From Bdellovibrio sp. UBA4095 (GTDB lineage: Bacteria; Bdellovibrionota; Bdellovibrionia; Bdellovibrionales; Bdellovibrionaceae), in contig DFXZ01000004.1 of NCBI GenBank assembly GCA_002381805.1, forward strand, positions 992,001 through 1,056,000: a DNA stretch of 64,000 bases, given 5' to 3'. The position numbers and the translations under genes were made by a program. Shown here in pieces: positions 51,188 through 57,744 of this stretch (position 1 is the first letter of the stretch; the number at the start of each line of letters is the position of its first letter). The notes under the pieces were generated by a model. It was not told the origin of the DNA. It saw only the letters and a program-made list of their open reading frames with translations, and did no database searches.

Positions 51188-52006
51188 ATGGGAATAAAAG
51201 GTATCTATACGGCCTTAAGTGGTGCGATGGCTCAAAGCACGAAACTAGATACGATCGCCAATAATCTAGCGAACGTGAATACGCCAGCATTTAAGAGAGA
51301 TCAGCAGATCTTTCAGGAATATCTGACTGCCAATGAAAAGCCACCCGAGGTGATTCAAGTGCCTCGTGATGTTGCTGCGATCGAAAGCTTCTATGACATG
51401 CAGGGCGGCGACAAAAGTTATGTCGATACCAAAGGCACTTTCACGGACTACTCGCAAGGTGGCCTTAAGCCCACGGGCAATCCAATGGATGTGGCTATTG
51501 ATGGAAAAGGCTTTTTTGAAGTGGCAACTCCGGGCGGAGTTCGACTCACTCGAGCCGGCAACTTTACTTTAGATGGAACAGGTCAGCTTGTGACCAAAGA
51601 AGGCTTTCCTGTTTTGAGTAACGGAGAGCCCGGAGCAGATCCGGCCAGCCGAGTAATTCGCTTTCAAGGCAATGCCGCTATCTCGATTGCAGACAATGGT
51701 GATGTCTTTGAAGGCACTCAAAATGTTGCACGTCTTTCTTTGGTGAATGTGAACAATCCAGACACACTTGAAAAAATGGGGAGCTCGCTTTACGCGTTCA
51801 AACCGAATTCAGTTCCTGAAATGACGAATGTTAATAATCCAAGTCTTAAGCAAGGTTTCTTAGAAACCTCAAACGTCAATATCGTCCAAGAAATGACGGA
51901 CATGATAAGCACCAATCGAATATTCGAAAGCACGCAAAAGGCGATCAGTGCCTATGATCAAATGGCTGACAAGATGGTTAATGTTGTTGGCAAGACCGGA
52001 CTGTAA
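51188..52006 (+). CDS. flgF: Flagellar basal-body rod protein FlgF
   Basis: The start at 51188 has AGGAG eight bases upstream; the frame extends to 51068 but only here is the rod-protein N-terminus reached. 272 residues: GIYTALSGAMAQSTKLDTIANNLANVNTPAFK is the N-terminal flagellar rod/hook motif and the C-terminal SNVNIVQEMTDMISTNRIFE is the matching helix. FlgF forms part of the proximal rod. First gene of the operon flgF-flgG-flgA-flgH-flgI. Confidence 0.92.
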   Translation: MGIKGIYTALSGAMAQSTKLDTIANNLANVNTPAFKRDQQIFQEYLTANEKPPEVIQVPRDVAAIESFYDMQGGDKSYVDTKGTFTDYSQGGLKPTGNPMDVAIDGKGFFEVATPGGVRLTRAGNFTLDGTGQLVTKEGFPVLSNGEPGADPASRVIRFQGNAAISIADNGDVFEGTQNVARLSLVNVNNPDTLEKMGSSLYAFKPNSVPEMTNVNNPSLKQGFLETSNVNIVQEMTDMISTNRIFESTQKAISAYDQMADKMVNVVGKTGL

Positions 52007-52023
52007 TACGGAAGGATCAGTAG

Positions 52024-52809
52024 ATGATTAAGAGCTTAAACACGGCAGCGACAGGTATGGCGGCACAACAGACAAATATGGATGTTATCGCCAATAATAT
52101 CGCCAACGTTTCAACGAATGGTTTTAAAAAATCTCGCGCGGAGTTTGAAGATTTGATGTATCAAACTCAAAAAGAACCAGGCACAGCAACTGGAATGAAT
52201 GCATATTCACCAAACGGGGTGCAAACTGGTTTGGGGGTTAGAACTGCTTCTATTCAAAAAGATTTCACTCATGGAAGTGCTCAGGTTACTAAGAATCCTT
52301 TAGATATCCAAATTGAAGGCTCGGGATTTTTTCAAGTGTTAACTCCCGATGGGGAAATCGCCTATACTCGTGATGGCGCATTTAAAAAGGACCCAACAGG
52401 AAGAGTCGTCGATAAAAACGGAAATATTCTGCAACCTGAAATAACGGTTCCACCCGATGTGGCAGGTTTGGAAGTGGGGCCTAATGGCGAAGTGCGAGTT
52501 ATCGTAGGACTTGGTGATGCTCCACAAACGATTGGGCAGATCGAGGTGACTAACTTCGTAAATCCGGCTGGTTTGAAGGCTATGGGTAAGAACCTGTTTA
52601 CGCAGACTCCTTCCAGTGGACAAGCTATTGCTTCTCGACCGGGTCTAAACGGAACAGGCTATCTTGCGCAAGGTCAGCTAGAGGCGAGTAACGTGAACAT
52701 CGTCGATGAAATGGTGAATATGATCACAGCCCAGCGAGCTTACGAGACGAACTCTAAGGTGATTCAGGCATCCGACCAGATGCTTCAGTCCATTAACAAC
52801 CTGAGATAA
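52024..52809 (+). CDS. flgG: Flagellar distal rod protein FlgG
   Basis: 261 residues, normal size. N-terminal SLNTAATGMAAQQTNMDVIANNIANVSTNGFKKSRAEFEDLMYQ includes the FlgG-type rod motif with the diagnostic AEFEDLMYQ. C-terminal EASNVNIVDEMVNMITAQRAYETNSKVIQ matches. FlgG forms the distal rod through the L/P rings. GGAAGGA precedes the ATG. Confidence 0.97.
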   Translation: MIKSLNTAATGMAAQQTNMDVIANNIANVSTNGFKKSRAEFEDLMYQTQKEPGTATGMNAYSPNGVQTGLGVRTASIQKDFTHGSAQVTKNPLDIQIEGSGFFQVLTPDGEIAYTRDGAFKKDPTGRVVDKNGNILQPEITVPPDVAGLEVGPNGEVRVIVGLGDAPQTIGQIEVTNFVNPAGLKAMGKNLFTQTPSSGQAIASRPGLNGTGYLAQGQLEASNVNIVDEMVNMITAQRAYETNSKVIQASDQMLQSINNLR

Positions 52810-52813
52810 TTGA

Positions 52814-53743
52814 ATGAAGACGGTGCTCTTTTTTATTCTTAGTCTAAGCCTTCAAGCCTTGGCGCGACCCGAGATTACGATTCCATCTTCGGTCGAGATC
52901 TCTCAAAGAGAAATCCTACGCCTTGGGGACATCGCCGTTGTGTCTGGCTTTAAGGAAGAATATATTGGGCACCTGGATAGTATTGTTATTCGCAATGACT
53001 CTCGCACCTTACTTCTTTCCCAAAAGCTGGAGGCGCAAGAGATTCTTGCTGCCTTGCGCGAGGGACTCAAGAATAACGAGGCCCTAAAAAAAATGAATCC
53101 CCTTTTTAAGGTGCCGTCTCAAGTTGCAGTCACCTTTTCGTCGTCGGCGATTTCTCGGCAAGAGGCCGAGCGAAAAATATTGAATACGCTTAAAGCAAAG
53201 TGCCCCCAATGTGAATTTCAAGTCAGTGTCCATGGAACCCCTGTGCCTAGTAGTAAGCAGTGGTTCATGGATATGAGCAGTCTTTCAACCAAGGGGGGCT
53301 TTTTGGTCCCAGTTAAAGATGGGACGAACCAGCAGATAAAATGGATTTCTGGCACTATTCGAGTTTCAAAATTAACCCCTGTGACCACAAGAATGATCCT
53401 ACAAGGAGAGAAGCTAAAGCCGGAAGACATTCGCATGGAAATGACGGATGTGACTTTTGCAAAGGATAGTGGTCTTCAATCTGCAGAAATAGATGGCAAA
53501 CTGGCAGCCCGGATGCTTCCGGTGGGAACGCCCCTTTGGGCCTCGGACTTAAAGCAGGAGCCAGCTGCAAAACGTGGTCAAATAGTCAAAGCCTTACTCG
53601 GAGACGGCACCTTTGAAGTGTCTGTCTATGTTGAGGCTCAAGAGAATGGTTTCATCGGGGATCAGATTAAAGTCAAAAATTTAGAAACTAAAAAGATTCT
53701 GTCTGGCACGATTGAAGAAAAAGGTGTGGTGAGATTGCAATGA
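52814..53743 (+). CDS. flgA: Flagellar P-ring chaperone FlgA
   Basis: 309 residues. A signal peptide, then a middle region, and the C-terminal SAF domain with GTIRVSKLTPVTTRMILQGE, LAARMLPVGTPLWASDL and KRGQIVKALLG as in FlgA. It assists FlgI P-ring assembly in the periplasm. The N-terminal part is longer than the minimal family. The stop overlaps the flgH ATG by four bases. Confidence 0.93.
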   Translation: MKTVLFFILSLSLQALARPEITIPSSVEISQREILRLGDIAVVSGFKEEYIGHLDSIVIRNDSRTLLLSQKLEAQEILAALREGLKNNEALKKMNPLFKVPSQVAVTFSSSAISRQEAERKILNTLKAKCPQCEFQVSVHGTPVPSSKQWFMDMSSLSTKGGFLVPVKDGTNQQIKWISGTIRVSKLTPVTTRMILQGEKLKPEDIRMEMTDVTFAKDSGLQSAEIDGKLAARMLPVGTPLWASDLKQEPAAKRGQIVKALLGDGTFEVSVYVEAQENGFIGDQIKVKNLETKKILSGTIEEKGVVRLQ

Positions 53744-54489
53744 CTAACAACAACATGAGAAATACTCTTGCAGTTTTAAGCTTGGCATTATTAATGACTG
53801 GATGTGCAAGTTTGGAGGAGCTCCTGTCTGGTCCTCCAAAAACAGCTAACTTGGAAAATATCAAATCAGCGCCGCGCTATTCAGAGCAAGAAAACCTGGG
53901 AGTTCCAACGGATCGCCAATACAAACGCATGACTCGCAATCGACTTGAAGAAGAGTCAGATTTGGGCAGCAATGCGGGGTCAACCTGGGTGATGGAAGGT
54001 CAAGGGGCTTATCTCTTTGCTCAAAACAAAATGCGTCGTGAAGGCGATATTCTTAATGTGAATTTAGATGGCCCCGCAATGAAGCAAGTTGAAACGAAAG
54101 TTTCAGTTATTAAGAAGCTATTGAAGCAGCTCGAAGAGCAACAGCAAGCAGAACTTAAAAATAGTCTTGCTGCCAATGCCGATCCTGCCCGGGGGCCCGC
54201 TTCTGAGGCCGCAGCGAAGCCGGAACCAGCGAAAGTTGAAGAAAAGGAAGAACCACAAAGCTTGGATGAAGTTAAAAACATCCCAACGCGAATTGTGGAA
54301 AAGCTTGCTGATGGAAACTATCGAATCAAAGGTCAGCAGCCATTTATGATTGGCAAGCGCGAGTATAAAGTTATCGTGACTGGAATGTTAAGACCAGAAG
54401 ACTTTAACGACGAAGGCATTTCATCACAAAAACTTCTCGATCCCCAATATGATGTCGTGAGTATTAGAAGGAACACCCGCAATGAGTAA
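53740..54489 (+). CDS. flgH: Flagellar L-ring lipoprotein FlgH
   Basis: 249 residues. Lipobox MTGC with Cys22. The FlgH core GSTWVMEGQGAYLFAQNKMRREGDIL and the C-terminal YKVIVTGMLRPEDFNDEG are conserved, separated by an Ala/Glu/Lys-rich insert of about 50 residues (130-180) that family members usually lack. FlgH forms the L-ring in the outer membrane. It overlaps flgI by eight bases. Confidence 0.95.
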   Translation: MTNNNMRNTLAVLSLALLMTGCASLEELLSGPPKTANLENIKSAPRYSEQENLGVPTDRQYKRMTRNRLEEESDLGSNAGSTWVMEGQGAYLFAQNKMRREGDILNVNLDGPAMKQVETKVSVIKKLLKQLEEQQQAELKNSLAANADPARGPASEAAAKPEPAKVEEKEEPQSLDEVKNIPTRIVEKLADGNYRIKGQQPFMIGKREYKVIVTGMLRPEDFNDEGISSQKLLDPQYDVVSIRRNTRNE

Positions 54490-55489
54490 TCTATTTAAAA
54501 TTATCTTTCTTAGTGTCTTCTTTTTTCTTGTGGCCTATGAAGCTGCAAACGCAGCTCGCCTAAAAGACATCGCAAGTGTTCGTGGCGTTCGGGAAAATCA
54601 GTTGATTGGTTACGGTATAGTTGTGGGTCTTAAGGGTACAGGTGACGGCAAAAACGAATACATGAGTAAGAGCATGGTTCGGATGTTTGATAAACTGGGT
54701 ATGAAACTGGATTCACCAGAGTTTGCCAGCAAAAATGTTGCGGCAGTCATCATTACCGGAACAATGCCTGCGTTTGGTAAAGCCGGAAACCCTATTGATG
54801 TGACTGTCAGCGCGGTAGGGGATGCTTCCTCATTGCAAGGTGGAACTTTATTACAAGCTCCACTTCGAGCTGCTAACGAACAGGTGTATGCGGTAGCTCA
54901 GGGAAACCTTGTCATTGGTAGTGACGGTAAAGACGGACATTTGACATCTGGAAGAATTCCAAATGGCGCTATTATTGAAAGAGATATGACAGCTGACTTC
55001 GCTACTCGAAAAATGTATCGACTGACGTTGATCAATCCGGATTTTACAACGGCGGCCCGAGCTGTGTTGACGATCAATAAAGAATTAGGTGGATACTATG
55101 CTTCGGCAAAAGATGCGGGGACAATTGATATTATTACTCCGTTTGCTTATGAAAACAGAGGCGTCGAACTGTTAGCAACCATTGAAGCCATTGAAATCAA
55201 TCCTGACATGAAAGCGCGCGTTGTTGTTAATGAAAAGACCGGAACCATTGTCATTGGCGAAAAGGTTAAAATTTCAAAGGTCGCAATTTCACATGGTGCA
55301 CTTTCCGTAAAAGTTGGAGATGGTAAAAAAGGCGCTGAAGAAAAAGTCGCTGTTTTAGAGAGCGGGGTCAGCGTTGGAGAACTTGTGCAGGCTCTGAATA
55401 AACTCGGGGTCACGCCGAAAGACCTGATAACTATACTTCAGTCCATCAAGTCAGCTGGAGCTTTGCACGGGGAACTCGAAGTATTATGA
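54482..55489 (+). CDS. flgI: Flagellar P-ring protein FlgI
   Basis: 335 residues, a bit shorter than enterobacterial FlgI. Signal peptide, then RLKDIASVRGVRENQLIGYG and GTGDGKNEYMSKSMVRMFDKLG, the FlgI signature; VSVGELVQALNKLGVTPKDLITILQSIK at the end. It polymerises into the periplasmic P-ring around the rod. The stop is followed by the GGA-hairpin region. Confidence 0.98.
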   Translation: MSNLFKIIFLSVFFFLVAYEAANAARLKDIASVRGVRENQLIGYGIVVGLKGTGDGKNEYMSKSMVRMFDKLGMKLDSPEFASKNVAAVIITGTMPAFGKAGNPIDVTVSAVGDASSLQGGTLLQAPLRAANEQVYAVAQGNLVIGSDGKDGHLTSGRIPNGAIIERDMTADFATRKMYRLTLINPDFTTAARAVLTINKELGGYYASAKDAGTIDIITPFAYENRGVELLATIEAIEINPDMKARVVVNEKTGTIVIGEKVKISKVAISHGALSVKVGDGKKGAEEKVAVLESGVSVGELVQALNKLGVTPKDLITILQSIKSAGALHGELEVL

Positions 55490-55764
55490 AATTTTTGTTT
55501 CATAATGACACAGCATTTAATAAAATAAAGATATCTGTTTCAGACACATGGATGTGTTTGGAACGCGGGGAGGGTGAGAAAGAGATCGCGAACCATGGAA
55601 GGTCAAGAGTCAAAAGTTTCTCGCAGGAAACAGGAGCAATAGGTCAGCAAAGATCACGGAGTGATCGATACGAGCCGAAGCTACACTCTCAGAGTCAAGT
55701 GCAGGATGCACATGATTCTCCGACTCAACTCCCCTTTTTTTCTCTTTCGGTGTCCTATGAGTGA
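55486..55764 (+). CDS. Doubtful small ORF filling the flgI-flgJ gap
   Basis: 92 codons, ATG overlapping the flgI stop (ATGA) and stop overlapping flgJ by eight bases, which is how coupled operon genes look. Against it: no recognisable domain, a low-complexity polar composition, no similarity I can see, and the region is dominated by RNA hairpins (next entry). It may be open by chance. Conservation of the reading frame rather than of the hairpins in relatives would support it. Confidence 0.25.
   Translation: MKFLFHNDTAFNKIKISVSDTWMCLERGEGEKEIANHGRSRVKSFSQETGAIGQQRSRSDRYEPKLHSQSQVQDAHDSPTQLPFFSLSVSYE
55541..55741 (+). ncRNA. GGA-hairpin RNA domain, candidate CsrA-binding sponge or leader
   Basis: Four hairpins present GGA in the loop: 55541-55560 (9-bp stem, ACATGGATGT at its tip), 55592-55603 (ACC-ATGGAA-GGT, an ANGGAN hexaloop but only 3 bp), 55652-55666 (GATCAC-GGA-GTGATC) and 55699-55711 (GTGCA-GGA-TGCAC). 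Three more GGA are unpaired or in other contexts (near 55625, 55632, 55669). GGGGAG (55567-55572) plus TGAG (55575-55578) pair with CTCA (55724-55727) plus CTCCCC (55729-55734), closing the last three hairpins into one domain, followed by seven T (55735-55741). Exactly this presentation is what CsrA/RsmA binds in CsrB, RsmZ and leader RNAs. It lies in the operon that ends in csrA-fliW. No expression evidence. Confidence 0.5.
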
Positions 55765-56446
55765 CATAGGTTCATCATCTGGCTTTAAACCTTTAGGTCA
55801 GAAATTCATGCGTCCGCCAGAAGCTAAGCCCGAAGAAAAACTTCGGCAGGTTTCTGATATGTACGAGAAGCATTTCCTTCGCGAGATGATGAAGGCCATG
55901 CGTTCTACTGTGCATGAGAGCGGCTTCATTCAGCAGAATCAGGCAGAAAAGATTTTTCGCGAACAACTTGATGATCAATACGTAGATAAGTGGGGCGAAA
56001 AAGGCGGCATTGGTCTTTCTGATATGATCTACACGCAGCTCGTGGAAAAATTCGGCGTGCAAATGGGCATCAAGTCGGCAGTGGCAAAACCGCAAGGTCC
56101 GCTACCTCTTTCGGAAAAAGACAACTTTGCGGCGCAACCTTTTCAACACCCTGGAAAGAAAGAGGCGGTTTCTTATCGTATCGATAAAAAGCTGCCAGAG
56201 ACTTCTGAAGTGAAAGCTCCTTGGGACGGTGTGCTCTTAGGTAAGAAAAATTTAGCCGACGATCAGACTCTGGTGGAGATCGGACACGACAATGGTCTAA
56301 GAAGTCAGTTGGTCTTTAAAGGCGGACTGTCTAATGTTTCGACAGGGCAAAAACTGCAAGCTGGCGACACCCTTGGGTTTTTAAGTTCTGAAGCAAAATC
56401 GCTATATTGGACAGTTGAGCCTGGACCAGAAAGTGCCTCAGAATGA
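55757..56446 (+). CDS. flgJ: FlgJ rod-cap domain fused to a degenerate LytM (M23-like) domain
   Basis: The start at 55757 (MSDIGSS) is chosen because the frame upstream is not protein-like; 229 residues. Residues about 25-105 are the FlgJ N-terminal rod-binding domain (VSDMYEKHFLREMMKAMRST, IFREQLDDQYV, GIGLSDMIYTQL). There is no glucosaminidase domain. Instead residues about 155-229 read like the M23/LytM fold: KAPWDGVLLG, VEIGHDNGLRSQLVF, VSTGQKLQAGDTLG, then LYWTVEPG, where the conserved LHFE/HxH histidines have become Tyr. It probably caps the rod, with the LytM part binding rather than cutting wall. The -10 region gives only a weak ribosome site. Confidence 0.85.
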   Translation: MSDIGSSSGFKPLGQKFMRPPEAKPEEKLRQVSDMYEKHFLREMMKAMRSTVHESGFIQQNQAEKIFREQLDDQYVDKWGEKGGIGLSDMIYTQLVEKFGVQMGIKSAVAKPQGPLPLSEKDNFAAQPFQHPGKKEAVSYRIDKKLPETSEVKAPWDGVLLGKKNLADDQTLVEIGHDNGLRSQLVFKGGLSNVSTGQKLQAGDTLGFLSSEAKSLYWTVEPGPESASE

Positions 56447-56490
56447 TTTGGAACAAACTGTCCCATTATGGTACTATGAAAAGAATTAAA

Positions 56491-56508
56491 GAGTGTTCTA
56501 TAACACTC
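56491..56508. promoter_or_regulatory. Inverted repeat in the flgM leader
   Basis: GAGTGTT (56491-56497), loop CTAT, AACACTC (56502-56508). It starts 37 bases before the flgM ATG, right after ATTAAA. It could be an operator or a leader hairpin; a sigma-28 box is not convincing here. Confidence 0.45.
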
Positions 56509-56527
56509 GTATAGCAGGAGGCTCTCC

Positions 56528-56863
56528 ATGAAAATTACACACAACAAAGTTGGACAGAATTTGAATCTGACTGATTCGTCGAAGTCTGACAGAGCCAACA
56601 ATATTGGAAGTAAAGGCGCTGGAGTTCCTGGTGCAGTTGATAAAGCAGGAGCTTTGCAATCATCAGGATTAGGAGAGTCTGCGCGAGTTGAACTTTCACC
56701 TCGGGCACAAGAAGCAAAAAAGATTAAAGAACTTGCGATGGCTGCGCCCGATGTTGATGAAGCAAAAGTTGCTAAGTTTAGAAAATTGATCGACGAAGGT
56801 AAATACAATATCGATGCGAAAGCGATCGCCGACAGAATGGTTGACGAGCACTTGGATATGTAA
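56528..56863 (+). CDS. flgM: Anti-sigma-28 factor FlgM
   Basis: 111 residues. The N-terminal 45 are Ser/Asn/Gly-rich and likely disordered; the C-terminal half ESARVELSPRAQEAKKIKELA and VAKFRKLIDEGKYNIDAKAIADRMVDEHL is the FlgM sigma-binding helix pair. FlgM holds FliA until hook completion and is then exported. GGAGG precedes the ATG. A short leader hairpin lies just upstream. Confidence 0.93.
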   Translation: MKITHNKVGQNLNLTDSSKSDRANNIGSKGAGVPGAVDKAGALQSSGLGESARVELSPRAQEAKKIKELAMAAPDVDEAKVAKFRKLIDEGKYNIDAKAIADRMVDEHLDM

Positions 56864-56887
56864 TCGACGAGAGTCGATGAGTACTGC

Positions 56888-56903
56888 GGCGTAGGAGAGC
56901 GCC
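56888..56903 (+). promoter_or_regulatory. GGA-loop hairpin in the flgM-flgN gap
   Basis: GGCG (56888-56891) and CGCC (56900-56903) close a loop TAGGAGAG. A neighbouring hairpin CCGCC-TC-GGCGG lies near 56924-56935. The AGGAG loop resembles a CsrA site. Confidence 0.35.
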
Positions 56904-56952
56904 CAGTAAAGTTAATTTTTTATCCGCCTCGGCGGCATCAAGGATGATGGAC

Positions 56953-57471
56953 ATGGACGCAACTGTAGAAAGAGCGTTTCAAAAACTAGAAGGAAATCTT
57001 GAAGAGCTGACAAAGATCTATCGCTCCCTTCTGGATCTTGTAAGAAAAGAAAAAGAACATTTACTCAAAGCTGACCGCGAAGCGCTCGATGAGAGCAACA
57101 AAGTCAAAGAAGACCTGTTGTTTAGATTAAGAGCTCAGGACTCTTTGCGCGCACGCTATGCAACCGAACTTGCAGCATTGGTCGGCGCAGATGTAGATAA
57201 TCCTCGATTGCTAGAGCTTGCCCAAAAACTCGGCGGCACGCCTGCATCAGATAGATTGCGCGTTCAACACGCAGCCCTCGATCTATTAATCAAAAGAATC
57301 ACCGAAATTAACAAAGATAACGAAGAACATACAAAGTCCGCTCTAAAAACTCTGAACGGAGCTTTGAACGAAGTAAAAGAAACTCTCTCAGGCAAAAAAA
57401 CCTACGAGAAAAAAGGCCAATACAAAACAGGCCCTCAAGTTTCCGGCAACTTCGTAAGCAAAGAGGCATAA
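56953..57471 (+). CDS. flgN: Flagellar hook-filament chaperone FlgN
   Basis: ATG 56953 gives the better spacing from AAGGA (56940-56944) than the upstream ATGs at 56944 and 56947. About 172 residues, almost all helical: LEELTKIYRSLLDLVRKEKEHLLKAD is typical FlgN. It is the export chaperone of FlgK and FlgL, whose genes follow. The C-terminal 30 residues are basic and Gly/Lys-rich. Confidence 0.88.
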   Translation: MDATVERAFQKLEGNLEELTKIYRSLLDLVRKEKEHLLKADREALDESNKVKEDLLFRLRAQDSLRARYATELAALVGADVDNPRLLELAQKLGGTPASDRLRVQHAALDLLIKRITEINKDNEEHTKSALKTLNGALNEVKETLSGKKTYEKKGQYKTGPQVSGNFVSKEA

Positions 57472-57477
57472 AAAAAC

Positions 57478-57553
57478 GGAGCGCGAAGCGCACCGAAAGC
57501 GGCGGAGCGCAGGATGCGCCGGCCAGTGCAGAAAGCACCGAAACGAGGATGGA
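57478..57553 (+). promoter_or_regulatory. GGA-rich hairpin cluster upstream of flgK
   Basis: GCGCA-GGA-TGCGC (57507-57519) is a 5-bp stem with GGA loop nearly identical in design to the 55699-55711 hairpin. Four more GGA occur at 57478, 57504, 57547 and 57551, and GTGC-AGAAA-GCAC forms a hairpin at 57526-57538. It lies in the flgN-flgK gap, so it fits CsrA control of flgK. Confidence 0.45.
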
Positions 57554-57554
57554 T

Positions 57555-57725
57555 CTTTGAAATACTGAATAACTTTTTTAGCCCCGTGCGAGTTCCGCAG
57601 CGCGACCCAGCCCACAAAAACTCCACGGCCCAGCTAAAATCCCCGAGCCAGACAAACCCGCGAGCCCAACTCGCGCGAGGACTGTCCGAGCAAAGGGGCT
57701 AAAAAAGTTATTCAGTATTTCAAAG
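57555..57725. repeat. Perfect 31-bp inverted repeat with 109-bp spacer, upstream of flgK
   Basis: 57555-57585 and 57695-57725 are exact reverse complements over 31 bases (arm core GGGGCTAAAAAAGTT). The inner spacer has a further partial repeat: GTGCGAGTT (57586-57594) with AACTCGCGC (57668-57676), one G-U. The outer end is 19 bases before the flgK ATG. No target-site duplication and no transposase gene are visible. Confidence 0.9.
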
Positions 57726-57744
57726 GACCGCCGAAGGAGACAAG

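Noticed and set aside
55661..55756. Upstream extension of flgJ
   Set aside because: The added residues are not FlgJ-like and lie in the hairpin region; the ATG at 55757 is where the rod-binding protein begins.
57586..57694. Invertible promoter for flgK within the inverted repeat
   Set aside because: I see no -35/-10 pair in either orientation of the spacer and no recombinase gene nearby; inversion is kept only as one hypothesis for the repeat.
57430..57702. Short open frames on both strands in the flgN-flgK gap
   Set aside because: They arise from the GC-rich hairpin and inverted-repeat sequence and show no coding features.
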